A stretch of DNA of 64,000 nt, from NCBI GenBank assembly GCA_024364735.1, contig JAGFNQ010005204.1, positions 1 through 64,000 on the forward strand, given 5' to 3'. A model generated the notes under the pieces. It did no database searches. It had not been told where the DNA came from and worked only from the letters and a program-made list of their open reading frames with translations. Source of the stretch: Boesenbergia rotunda (lineage: Eukaryota > Streptophyta > Magnoliopsida > Zingiberales > Zingiberaceae). Of this stretch, positions 12,105 to 23,485 are shown piece by piece (position 1 is the stretch's first letter; the number at the start of each line of letters is the position of its first letter). The position numbers and the translations under genes are program-made.

Positions 12105-13464
12105 CAAATGAACCGGGTTCAAATGATTCCAGAATTCCACATCGGTGTAATTTGGTCATGCATTTCTTACTTATATGGCCAAGATGACAATGTCACGTAT
12201 AGGAATCTATTTGATTATCTATTCGAGCACGTTTATTGCTAACTTCGATATTGAAAATGTCACCGGATAAATCTAACGTGTAGATACCATTGCATAAAGT
12301 TCCGGTCCCATAAAGAACACTATTTAAAGTTATGTAATAACAATTGTTACTAAAAGTTAAATGATAACCCTTTTCATTCAAGCATGAAATAGATACAATG
12401 TTCTTTATTAACGAAGAAACAAAATAACAATTATCCAACTCTAAGACAAGTCCAGTAGGGAGTTTTAGCAAATATGTTCCGATGGCAACAGCAGCAATCT
12501 TTGCTCCATTTCCAACTCGCAGATTCGCTTCTCCCTTGACGAGTCTTCTTCTATTCCTTAGCCCCTGTATGTCATTACATATATGTGAGCTACACCCAGT
12601 ATCAAGTACCCAGGCGGTTGAGGAAATAGAGTGACATTCAATAACGAAGATACCTGAAGAGGATGGGGCATCAGATGCCTTCTTCTTCAAGGACTCAAGA
12701 TAAACCTTGCAGTTTCTTCGCCAGTGACCCTCCTTGCCACAGTGATGGCAAGTGCCTTTTGGGGTTTTTTTGGTCTTTTTGGCCTTTTTCTTCTTTCCCT
12801 TATTCTGTTCTTTGGCCTTCCTCTTAGAGCCTTTCTTCGAGGAACCAACTAACAGTACCGTCTTCTGATCCTGCTTTACAGAAGGCTCTATAGTCTTCAG
12901 CAGGTTGAGCAACTCAGGAATGGTAGTCTCCAGCTTGTTCATCCGATAGTTCATCACAAATTGTGAATAACTTTTGGGCAAACAATGCAGAATTAAGTCA
13001 ATACTTAGTTCATGATCCATTGCAAAACCGAGTGTGCCCAGTCGCTCAATGTACCCCAACATCTTTAACACAAACTGTGAGGCAGAAGTGCCTTCCTGCA
13101 TCTTAGATGTGAACAAGAGCTTGGAGACCTCGAACCTTTCGGATCTCGCCTGCTCATCAAATAACTCATAAAGATGGAAGATGATGGTATAAGCATCCAT
13201 ATGCTCATGCTGCTTTTGCAGCTCAGGTACCATAGTGGCTAGCATGATGCAACACGCAAGTTCAGAATCGGTCGCATGTTTCTGATACGCCACTAACTGG
13301 TCTGGAGTTGCATCTTCTGGAGGACAGTTGGGAAGTTGATCTTCAAGGACATAAGCAAGCTTTTCTGCCTTGAGGACTATCCTCAGGTTTCGAAGCCAGT
13401 CCATGAAGTTTGGCCCAGTCAGCTTATTGGTGTCCAAAATGGAACGCAAATTCAGAGAAGACAT
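12105..13464 (-). pseudogene. Element C gag-protease and integrase zinc-finger start
   Basis: The frame starts at an ATG at 13464 and gives a copia-type gag (SSLNLRSILDTNKLTG start, retroviral-type gag core to about residue 200). A lysine-rich linker and a CCHC zinc knuckle follow (CHHCGKEGHWRRNC, about residues 240-253). Then comes an aspartic protease with WVLDTGCSSH (about residue 288). A frameshift near 12190 separates the pre-integrase region; the displaced frame continues with LGHISKK down to the first zinc-finger cysteine beside the solo LTR at 12104. Gag packages the RNA and the protease would process the polyprotein. Confidence 0.9.
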
Positions 13465-14941
13465 GATCGAGTGATTATCCTAGAAATACAAATTAAGCTT
13501 ATGTGAGAAGAATGATAAAGAATGCATCAACATACATTAATTAAATCCTATTTATTTTTCGAATTGAATAACCCTTTTTATCAATTCGGGAGATCGTAGG
13601 AACATCTCCAAATATGTTGATATCCAACCATAGATAAGAACAACCATGGCTATGACCATCAAGTTATTCTTAGCTATGAAGGTAGGTAATTAGACCGATT
13701 ACAAATCACATATATGTAACTATCACTTTATGCTATCAACTAATTGAATGTTTGCATAAATCATTGGGTTATTAACTCATTAACAAGTATGCAACAATAT
13801 ACATAGCACCCAACTGCACCTCTCTTTACATCGACCTTGGCTGTGGCACAACAAATCGATGCTCTAAGCTTAAGGCTGACTCATTAATCAAGAAATAGTT
13901 TTAATATGGTTGGAGCTCATTCAACCGTTTAGTCAGGCTTGGATGTGTCCAACAACCAAAACTAAGGATTGACCTCTGACTCCAACTATATTAATCATAA
14001 ACTAATTCTATGGTTTGAACATGTTGAGGTTCAAGCCGGGCATGGATGTGTCCATCAACCCAAACGAGAAACAAAACTCCAGTTCTAACCATATTAATGG
14101 AAGGTGTTGGCCTTAATATTTTGTAAGGGGTTTTGGGTCTCATCCTTTTCTTTCTAAGCACATTCATGACATATAATTATGTCATGTACTAACGATTTCC
14201 TTAATAAAGTATGTATGTGACTTAATTTATCAAGTCTCATTAAATGAATTAGGAACCAGATTTCCTAATTCTAATTTCATACTTTATTTAAGGAATTGTT
14301 TTGGGAAACAATTTCCTAAATTGTCATAATCAATTTCGGAAATAATATGTTTAAGACTTTGATTTCTCTAAATCAAATCTTATTAAATTAAGAGACAGAT
14401 TCCCTTAATTCAACCACATATTATTTTCATGAAAATCTTATTTAAGAAAACTCTATAGGAAATAATTTCCTAATTAATTTTGGAGACAACAATATGTAAG
14501 AGAATCACCTCTTAAATCAAATAAGGAAATTATCCAAAATTTCCAAGATTTGATTACATATTTTATTTATGGATTAATTAATTACAACAAATTATTTTCT
14601 TTGGGTGGCTCCCCGAGGCTCAGATACCCAAAGAAAAGAAATTTATCGTAAATCTAATTTGGCCCGCTCCCCGAGGCGTAGCAAATTAAACATGACAATT
14701 CTTATTCAAAATAGGAAATTAAATTACAACAACTAACTTTAATTTGGGTGGCTCCCCGAGGCACTCCCCAAAGTAAAGAATTTTGTTAATAATTTAAAAA
14801 CCAATTCGAATTTAATTGTCAACTAACGATCCATAAATTTGTCTAGACTTTCTTGAAAGAAAGTGCCCAAAATTGCGAGCTTTCCATAATAGATTTTCAG
14901 AATAATTGTAAGTTTCTGGTACAAAGAAAACTTACATATTT

Positions 14942-15001
14942 CCAAAATTGGAAAATTTCCAAAATAAGAAATTTCCAAAATTGGAAAGTTTCCAAAATTG
15001 G
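14942..15001. promoter_or_regulatory. Three perfect CArG-box sequences in the element C leader
   Basis: CCAAAATTGG occurs at 14942-14951, 14975-14984 and 14992-15001, inside TTTCCAAAATTGGAAA palindromes. It fits CC(A/T)6GG, the site of MADS-domain factors. Whether any factor binds here is not shown; AT-rich tandem duplication alone could produce it. Confidence 0.5.
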
Positions 15002-15220
15002 AAAGTTTCCAAAAATGGGAAGTTTTCACAATTATCATAAAATTTCAGAAACTAGGATATTTCAAAAGTTTACGAAATTTCATGAGGATTTCCAAACTTT
15101 GAAATTCCTAAATCTAAAATTTATCATAATTGGAAAGTTTCCATAATTAGAAAATTTTCCAAAATTGAGATCATGACAAAGTTTTCCGCAAAATAATTGT
15201 ATGATTATGTCAAACACTAA

Positions 15221-15235
15221 CCAGCTCTGATACCA
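15221..15235 (-). other. Primer-binding site of element C
   Basis: The minus strand reads TGGTATCAGAGCTGG one base inside the LTR end at 15237. It is complementary to initiator-Met tRNA. Confidence 0.88.
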
Positions 15236-15236
15236 C

Positions 15237-17488
15237 TGTTGGGACCGGGTGCATGTTGACATGGATGCGGGTTCGTAATTTTAAATTTAATTACGTGCAA
15301 CGGAAGGTTTAGCATCAATAATTTCACAAATTATTTAACCACACATCTAAGCATGCAACCTTATATTGTGTAGACATGATCATACATTAAAATTTTGCAG
15401 AAAGTAAACTAATTTACTTAATACCTCGCGTAACTCGAAGGAAGGGACGAGATCCAACCGTAAGTGTCCCTTGGAAGCTCCGCCTCTATTCGCGTCCACG
15501 CCGAGTTTTCTTCGGGATGACTTTGCAAAGCCACGAGTTTCGTGCCGACAAGAACTACTAGATTCTCCAAAGGCACGATAAGAATACCAAGAGAGAGAGG
15601 GGAAGACTAACCATCAAACGAAGAACGGAATCAAGATTCCGGGAGGAAGGAAGGAGTTGCGCCCGCTTCATCTTCTTCTTCGGCAGCTGCTTGGTGGTGG
15701 CTGAAGCTCACGGCAAAGGGGAGGGCCTCTAGGGCCGGCGACACTAGAGGAGGGAGAGAGAGAGAGGGAGAGAGAGAGGGCTTCTTCCTTGATCTCTTAG
15801 ATTAATCTCCAAGCCTTGCCTTGGTTCCTTTATATAGTAGTCTCTCAATCGCCAAGTCTCCTTTTTATGGAATAAATTTTCATAAGAAATTTATCATATA
15901 AATTTTTCTATGAATTATTCCATCATGCCAAGTTTTTATTATAATTTAATTTATAATAAAAACAACCATGTCTCCCTTTTTATTATGGAAAGAAATTTAT
16001 TTATATAAATTTCTTTTATATAAATTTCTTTATACAAATTTCATTATATATAAATTTCTTTATCATGGTAAATCAATCCATTATTGATTTTATAAAATAA
16101 AATAAACCAATCCAAGGTTTATTTTAATTTCCATGAAAATAAATCTCTTTATATAAATTTCTTTATATAAATTTATTTATCCATAATTTTATAAAACAAA
16201 CCTCGCGCGGTTTATTTTATAATTTGAACCAAAAATTCGGTTCTCCTCCTTTTAATTTGGTCGGCCAAACAAAGAGGGTGGGGACCCTCTTTGGCTGGCC
16301 AAACCCAAGCCACGACCTCACGAATTAAACTCATTTAATTCGTTCAATAAGTCGTCAAAAGACTTAGCCATTTTATGATTCCGATGCGTCTCTGAAAAAT
16401 TCAGATTCGACTTATCTCTCTTGATCGGAAAATCCAATTTTCAACTCGTTTTAAATCCCTCGGATTACTCGTTGTACGTGTGACTAAATAGGCTTTCGAT
16501 TTATGTTGGTCGTCTATAATTAACCAATTATAGAACGATCATGAGTGGCACCTAGTAGTACATCATGATCCCCAATTAATCGAAAGATCAACGGTTGACC
16601 TCAGAAATAATTCTGAAACCCTTCAGCAGCTTTAATGAATCGTGCCTCATTCCCTTCACCATCTTATACCCACTTGGTTCAGGACACGGTCTATGTGTGT
16701 CAGTCCCCACTAGGCTGACTACGTCACACCTAGCCCAAGTAATGTCTTTCTCGTCCAATGGATTTTAATTACTCTCATGTTTCTTAGAGATTCGTACTCG
16801 GAACATGTTATGCTCTGGCCAGAGGCTTCGAGTAACAATCCGACGATAGGCCTTGGGTATACATCTCCTTGCAAGGAGTGGTGAATCCTTTGTAGGCTGT
16901 TCAAACATCTTCGGTCACTTCGGCTTATACCCAACCATCCTGGGTCCACACCTCCTTAGAGATGCTTGCTTAAGATGTCAAAGTATAAGTCTCCATGACC
17001 AAGATGACTTGAACACCGCAAGTCAAAGGAACATCGCACTTAAGCTGCAGTAAGAACTTTCATTGACATATCTATATGTAGATTACCATATGAAGTTTTA
17101 CAGCTAGTCACTCCAATGAACTAGTTCCCTTAACTAGCATTCATGTTTATCTCCGGACATCCCAATATCACCAGCCAGTGAGAATCAGCTGATTAGAGAA
17201 TAACCCATGCTAGTCTCAACAGAATTGATAGTGTCCGTATCTGTCAATTCATCGACTAGGGACAATTTCAATACTTCACAATTGCACATGTAGAGATAAT
17301 CACTAGTTGTGAATTCATCACAAATTCTCTCATGCTGTGAATTGTATTGCGGACATTCAGTAAATGAGTTTAAGATCTCAATCAAATACATGAACATGTA
17401 TACTCAAATAGTGAATATTCATTTATTAAAGTAAATGATTACAATCATAAGGCGATTGCCTTAGGACACTTCTCTCATATTACTAACA
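15237..17488 (-). repeat. Element C 5' LTR
   Basis: This is the partner of 4982-7233, same length and orientation, differing by scattered substitutions and by microsatellite length ((GA)n interrupted near 15748-15778). A TATATAAAGG box on minus lies at about 15827-15836 and would drive transcription toward lower coordinates. The right edge is followed by the TSD ttggg. Confidence 0.93.
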
Positions 17489-18757
17489 TTGGGAACCTTA
17501 CTGATCTGCTCCTGATCGGTCTGGTGATCGATCTGGATCACTGTACAGATCATTCTGGTGAACGATCAGGAGTCGCGGACTCCGTCTTATAACCGATCAG
17601 GCTGGAGCCTGATCGGTCAGGGAGCTACCTGATCGGTCTGGTGACCGATCAGGCCTGTGTCGCCACGAAAGCTGGGGGTCCCAGCAAAGCTGTGGATCGG
17701 TCTGGTGACCGACCCACGAGCCCTGGATCGGTCCGGTGACCGATCATTTTAATTCAAAATGCACTATCAAATGCTCTGAACACGTCTGAACATATTTGAT
17801 TTCCCTGCTCTTAATCTCTGATGCATGATTCTCTGTATGATATGTTGTGCTAATGGTCTGATTATGCTGCAGGTGATAAGGATGGATTCAAACACTCAAG
17901 GAGAGTCAATGGAAGCCTTTCCTTGGAGCAGGTTTGTCCATTTGCCATCTCAGGTTGCAATAGCTGGAGCTGCAGATTGGAGGTGCTGACTGGAGTTTGG
18001 CTGAGGGAAGCTCGGGGAGTCCAGAGAGAGCTCAGTGGTAGCTGGCGTTGGTAGGTGAGCAGCTAGAGGCTGCAGTGAGGTGGTGACCTGGTTTCAGTGG
18101 GAGAGACTTAAGCGCAAGGTGGCGAAGAAGTCTCAACAACAACACTGCATACACTTGATCAGTTCTGTTCGAGCGACAACTCTTGTTTCTGCTTGTGCGA
18201 TCTGTTGTTCCATCATCTTGAGCAAGCAACTGCGATCTTTGAAGCAACCATCTGTTACTTGTGCATTGGGAAGAAGAGTCAGAAAGCTTGGCGAGTCCAT
18301 CAGCGAGAAGACACGAAGAAGGGGATTCTTGCATGAGATCTGCGCTGAGTGGAGCTCGGGAGAAGTTTGTCTGAGTTCTTGCTGTCCTATGTGCTCTGTA
18401 AGATCCTTCTTGTGTTTCATTGTGCTTAAAACTCTATCTTTGTTGAAACGTTGTGGAGAGGTTACTCCACCGAGAAGGAGGTTGCTTACTATCCGGATTT
18501 TCCGTGGCTTGATCTGCCCACGATCAAGGGATCACCCACCTTAAGGGCACGCCAAGGAGTAGGGGCAAGTTATCCCCGAACCTTGTAAATCCTCTTGTTA
18601 GCGTCTTGGTTTGCTCTTCATTTCTGCATACTCTGTTTTCCTTTAGCTTCCGCTGTGGTACTAACATTTGAGGTGCAGAAAAATTGATAAGTGCTAAAGT
18701 TCAAGTGTCTGGCTACATTCACCCCCCCCCCCTTCTCTAGCCATCCAAGTTCCAACA
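17489..18757 (+). repeat. Element A 5' LTR, right portion
   Basis: After element C's target duplication the LTR of A resumes: palindromes GATCGGTCTGGTGACCGATC (17505-17752), then sequence matching 43712-44671 of the 3' LTR. It ends with a C-run (18722-18732) and TTCCAACA. The reading frames in it are accidental. Confidence 0.88.
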
Positions 18758-18759
18758 AG

Positions 18760-18773
18760 TGGTATCAGAGCTT
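18760..18773 (+). other. Primer-binding site of element A
   Basis: TGGTATCAGAGCTT lies two bases after the LTR end and is complementary to initiator-Met tRNA. It confirms the + orientation and the 5' LTR boundary at 18757. Confidence 0.9.
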
Positions 18774-18815
18774 GGGGCTCTGTACAAGCGGATTAACAAC
18801 CGAGAGTCAACGTCA

Positions 18816-20475
18816 ATGGCCTTGAGAGAAGGTTTTAGCACCACCCGACCACCCTTCTTCGATGGAGCTGATTTTCAATATTGGAAATCGAAGATGGAAT
18901 ATAATCTAAAGATGGATATCAAAACTTAGTTCGCTGTGAAGGAGGGGTTTACCCCTCCGAAGGATGATGAAGGCAAAGAGTTAGAGTCATGGCGTTGGTC
19001 GGCTGAACAAACCCAGAAGAGTGAAGCCGACGCGCAGGCGGTGGTGACCCTACTATGTGGCATGAACAAAGGCCAACTAATCAAGGTTGATCCCTTTTTA
19101 AGTGCAAAAGATTTGTGGAATAAACTCATTGAACTTCATGAGGGAACCCGAGATTCAAGAATCGCCAAGAGGGATTTATTCCTCAACCAACTTCAAAACC
19201 TCTCCATGAAGGAGAATGAAACCGTAAGTGAGCTCCACAGCAGATTCAAAGAGGTATTGAATGGTCTCCACTCAATTGATGAAAAGGTCGAAAACCGCGA
19301 CCTTATGAGGTATGTGTTAAAAGCATTTCCAAGGAATGCTTTGTGGTCATCCATGGTGGATGCCTACAAAGTCTCCAAGGACTTATCAATTGTTAAACTA
19401 GATGATCTATTTTGTGAAATGGAATTACACGAAATGGCTAACAAAGGCCCCAAGGAGAAGGGGATTGCCTTAGTTGCAGGAGAAAAGAACAAGAAGAAGA
19501 AGGAGAAGGAAGTTTCCTCATCCTCATCTTCATCTGAATCCGAGGAGGATGGCAGCGGCTCTTCTTCCTCCGAGATGACCAATTTCGTTAGAAGGATGAT
19601 GAGGAATGGTCGACGCTTCAAGGGTAAAGGTAACTCAAGTGAAGTTAAGCTTGATAAGAATAATATTACTTGGTATGAATGTAGTAAGAAATGACACTTC
19701 AAGAAGGACTGCCCAAAACTCAAGAAGAAGGAGGAAAAATCCAAGAAAAAGAAGAAGGCCTTGAAGACCACTTGGGATGAATCCTCCTCAAGCTCATCCG
19801 ATGAAGAGAAGGAGGAGAAGAGTACTCGCCATGTAGCACTCATGGCCTTGGAAGGTGAAGAAAGCAGTGATGAATCCTCCGAACGTGGCTTCATCATCTT
19901 CGGATGATGAAGAGGTAATCACTCCTGAACTTGAGAAATGCTATAAAGCAATTGCATGCTTAACTAATTTGTTGAAGAAGTCAAAAAATAAGGTTAAATC
20001 ATTGCAATTAGAAATTGAACAATTGAAATCCTCTAGGGATGAGGATGTAGATGATTTACATGTTGAAATGTTAGAGGATGAGATTAAATCCTTGAAAATT
20101 GAGGTTGAACAATTGAAATCCTCTAGGGATGAGAATGTAGATGATTTGCATGTTGAGATGCTAGAAAATGAAAATAAATCATTGAAGAGTGAAGTTGAGA
20201 GACTCAAGAGTATTCTTGAGAAGTTCTCAACAAGCTCAAAGACCTTAGACATGATTTTGAATGTCCAAAGGGCAGTCTACAATAAGGTCGGTATTGGTTA
20301 CCGACCCAAAGAACCATCATTTGTGTCCTTAATGTCTAGGACTGGTGTTAGGTCACTTAAGACACCCAAGGTTCAAAAGAAAGTTGTCAAGGCATGGGTG
20401 CTTAAGTCTTGTTTAGTAGGTGCTTTAGGTCCCAAGGTTTGGGTACCTAAAATTTCTATTTTTCAAATTGTGTAG
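18816..20475 (+). pseudogene. Element A gag (long Sirevirus type with coiled coil)
   Basis: The frame opens at ATG 18816 with the Sirevirus-like gag start (GFSTTRPPFFDGADFQYWK). A UBN2-type gag core follows (LWNKLIELHEGTRDSRIAKR, SMVDAYKVSKDLS), then a basic/serine-acidic linker, a zinc knuckle near 19670-19720 and a C-terminal coiled coil (20000-20240) with two near-identical QLKSSRDE(D/N)VDDLHVEML repeats. Defects: TAG at 18927, TGA at 19692 inside the knuckle, a frameshift near 19870, and Trp in place of the first knuckle Cys. A TAG at 20473 separates it in frame from protease-pol. Confidence 0.88.
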
Positions 20476-20478
20476 GTT

Positions 20479-21835
20479 ATGATTGAGGGGGAGCATCTAT
20501 CAACTTGGTTCGTTGATAGTGGGTGCTCCAAACACATGACCGGGGATAGATCATTATTTACTACCCTTCAAAGAAAAAGTAGAGGTAATGTTTCATTTGG
20601 TAACAATGGTAGTCTTAAGGTTATAGGAATAGGAGACATTCAAATATTCGAATGTCTTAGGATTAAGAATGTCCTTCTAGTCAAGGGGATGACATTTAAT
20701 CTCCTAAGTGTCAGTCAATTGTGTGATGCGGGTTACACAATCGATTTTCAATCAAGTCAATGTCTAGTTAGACAACATGACACTTTTGACACGGTACTAG
20801 TAGGAACAAGAGTAGATAACATTTATCATGTATCCTTTAAAAGTGCTACTAATGCTTTTGCTAAGTGTCTCATGTCAAAAGAAGAAGAGTCCACCCTTTG
20901 GCACCGGAGACTAACACACGTGAACATGAAGAATATCCGAAAGTTGGCCAACAAGGGATTAGTTCGTGGCTTACCAAGCATCAAGTATGAGAAAGAAAAG
21001 ATTTGTGATGCATGTCAAATGGGTAAGCAAACAAAATCTGCACATAAAGGTAAAAGCACTGTAAGCACTTCTACCGCCTTGGATTTACTTCACATGGACT
21101 TGTTTGATTGTAGCACTATCATATCATTGAATGGTAGTAGATATTGCTTTGTTATCATTGATGATTTTACTAGATATACATGGACTTATTTTCTTAAATA
21201 TAAGAACCAAACCTTAGATGTTTTCATTTCTTTTTGTAGAAGAGTTGAAAATGAGAAATCATCAACTATTAAAACAATAAGAAGTGATCATGGAGGTGAA
21301 TTTCAAAACCAACGATTTTTAGAATTTTGTCAAGATAGAGGGTATAGACATAAGTTCTCCACTCCTATAACACCACAACAAATGGTGTTGTAGAGAGGAA
21401 GAACCGTGTTTTACAAGAGGTTGCACGAAGCATGCTTAATAAGTACTCATTACCGAGTCACTTATGGGCAGAAGCTGTGAACACAGCTTGCTATGTGCAA
21501 AATCGAGTCCTCATACATAGATTCTTAGGTAAGACTCCTCATGAACTTTGGTTTGGAAAACCACCTACGGTTAGACACCTTAGGGTGTTTGGTTGTAAGG
21601 TGTTTATTCTAAACACCAAGGACCATCTTGGAAAGTTCACGACAAAGGCTGATGAAGGGATACTAGTCGGGTACTCCCTAGTTAGCAAAGCCTATCGAGT
21701 CTACAATAAGAAATCTAGATTGGTTGAAGAATCTTCTGATATTGTCTTTGAAGAAATTCCAAAATCAAATGATCAACCGGAAGATGTCGATGGAGTCCAA
21801 TTCGAACTTAGGAAACTAGGTTTGAATGAAACTCC
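20479..21835 (+). pseudogene. Element A pol, first part: protease and integrase
   Basis: The translation shows the aspartic protease (TWFVDSGCSKHMTGD), the pre-integrase zinc finger H-x4-H...C-x2-C (LWHRRLTHVN, CDACQMGKQ) and the integrase core (HMDLFDCS, FVIIDDFTRYTW, IRSDHGGEF, TPQQ). A one-base deletion near 21380, just before the catalytic glutamate, shifts the frame; the rest (HLWAEAVNTACY, KPPTVRHLRVFGC) continues in another frame. Element E then cuts the gene at 21835, and coding resumes at 30483 after the repeated target actcc. Confidence 0.92.
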
Positions 21836-23248
21836 TGTTGGTGCAGAAAGCACCCAAGTCGAACCTGAGTTTTGATAATGGCAACAGGGCTCAAAAGTTA
21901 AGGTATAATTGTTATCTAACATGTTAATCAAGTGTACAGGAAAAAGTCCTAGCGAAGAACTGCTAGGTACCTGGCGAAGGAATGCCAGGGTACGATGTCC
22001 TAGCGAAGGACTGCTAGGCACTGGCGAAGGAATGCCAGGGTACAAAGCCCTAGCGAAGGACAGCTAGGCTCCTGGCGAAGGAATGCCAGGGTACTGAAGA
22101 CCTGGCGAAGGAATGCTAGGCACCAGGCGAAGGACAGCTTGGGACTGAAGACCTGGCGAAGGAATGCTAGGCACCAGGCGAAGGACAGCTTGGGACTAAA
22201 GACCTGGCGAAGGAATGCTAGGCAAAAGTCCAACCAGAGGAGCGGTTGGCATCAGATACATTCTTCCGAGAGGAGTAGGTGAGGACGCGTTCCCCGTCGA
22301 GGGAACAGTAGGCGTCGGTTCGACCTAGGGCTCCATTTTGGAGGCTCAAAGTTAGAACCAAGACAGCTAAGGCTGTATAAAACTTAAATATTATTACTTT
22401 ATGTTGTTTTGGACTAACCCTGGATGCAGGACCGAAGGAACGAGTGTCTGCAGCTCAGAGAGCCTCAAAGGAGTAAGGCAACAGCTGACCAGGGCGCCCG
22501 GAGTGTCCCGGGCGCCCCCAAGGTGAACACAAAATAATCGAAGTAAAAGAACTGTTTCTGCAGCTATTGGTCAGGGCGCCCCCGTGCTTCCGGGCGCCCC
22601 CACTGCTCCCGGGCGCCCCCAACGCTCCGGGCGCCCCCAGGTGAAGCTGACAGAACAGATCCCCTCGAAGCCAACGGATAAGAAGGAGACCCGGTCAACC
22701 CGGGCGCCCCCAGCATTCCGGGCGCCCCCGTCAAAGCTTGATCCCGAGTTTTAAGGGATCAGAGCTGACCGAGTTAAAGTCGGATCGGCCGACACGTGGG
22801 GGGCGCCCCCGACGTTCCGGGCGCCCCCAGGTGCTATAAAAGGACCCTCGAACCAAGGCTTCGAAACAACACTGCTTCCAACGCTGTTACGTTCTTCTGT
22901 TCCTGCGCTTTGCTTCAGAAACCTCCCAACTCGACACACAAGCGCCGACGACGTCCCTCTGCTCCGAGAAACACTCCATACCGGACGTCGGTAACGAAGA
23001 ACTGTCATTTCAATTCTATTATACTACCACTGTAATCTTTTTGTAAGAATTCTTGCGCTCATATAGAATTGCCCTCAGTAAACGGTCAACGACCGTGGGC
23101 CTTGGAGTAGGAGTCGACCTAGGCTCCGAACCAAGTAAAACTACCTGTGTTCACGATTGTTTTATTCCGCTGCGTACTTACTCTAGTTTTATCCGAAAAG
23201 CGTTTAACGATATTCACCCCCCCCTCTATCGTTTCTCTCGATCCAACA
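21836..23248 (+). repeat. Element E 5' LTR
   Basis: Order: hairpin array with units such as CCTAGCgaaggactGCTAGG and CCTGGCgaaggaatGCCAGG (21948-22225); GGGCGCCC palindromes (22490-22835); CACGTG (22793-22798); TATA box TATAAAAG (22835-22842); C-run; CCAACA end. It has one more copy of a roughly 47-bp hairpin unit than the 3' LTR. Confidence 0.93.
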
Positions 23249-23250
23249 AG

Positions 23251-23262
23251 TGGTATCAGAGC
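23251..23262 (+). other. Primer-binding site of element E
   Basis: TGGTATCAGAGC lies two bases after the LTR end and is complementary to initiator-Met tRNA. Confidence 0.9.
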
Positions 23263-23485
23263 GGGGAAGTTCAAACTTGGTGCAACCACCAGTTTGAAAA
23301 TTTTTCGGATTAATTTTAAAATTTTTTATTTTCTTTCATTCGAATTTCTCCTATTTTTTTCGAATTTCTTCTCGTTGATCGAGGTTGGTGCAACACCCCT
23401 CGACAAATATTTTTTCTTATCCCGCACTACTAATCCAAGACCAAGTCTTGGGATATTTTTTTGTTTAGTCTACATCTCAGATAAA

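Larger units (their letters stand above)
13465..15236 (-). other. Element C untranslated leader with three internal repeat families
   Basis: This 1.77-kb AT-rich leader has no convincing coding frame. It holds: repeated segments around GGATGTGTCCA (13,930-14,070); three copies of a GGTGGCTCCCCGAGGC or GGCCCGCTCCCCGAGGC block (about 14,605, 14,660, 14,750); and TTTCCAAAATTGGAAA palindromes (14,935-15,165). The PBS closes it at 15221-15235. Confidence 0.7.
4982..17488 (-). mobile_element. Element C: Ty1/copia retrotransposon, nearly complete, nested in A's LTR
   Basis: Two LTRs of equal length (2,252 bp) face the same way and flank a minus-strand copia-order gag-pol. The PBS lies beside the right LTR and the polypurine tract beside the left. 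A 5-bp target-site duplication, ttggg, is exact (4977-4981 and 17489-17493). Removing 4982-17493 rejoins element A's LTR sequence, as the undisturbed copy near 43700 shows. It is disabled by two nonsense codons, a frameshift and a solo LTR inserted in the integrase zinc finger. The initiator-Met PBS and long LTR suggest an Angela/Tork-like lineage; this assignment is tentative. Confidence 0.93.

Noticed and set aside
18032..18544. Open frames on both strands in the right part of element A's 5' LTR
   Set aside because: The same sequence recurs in the 3' LTR (44290-44670) with different stops; composition and context fit LTR, not protein.
22000..22233. Tandem peptide repeats (CLAFLRQ-like) on minus in the element E LTR
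   Set aside because: They are translations of the hairpin array, whose unit length happens to keep frame; they recur in the other LTR without any start context.
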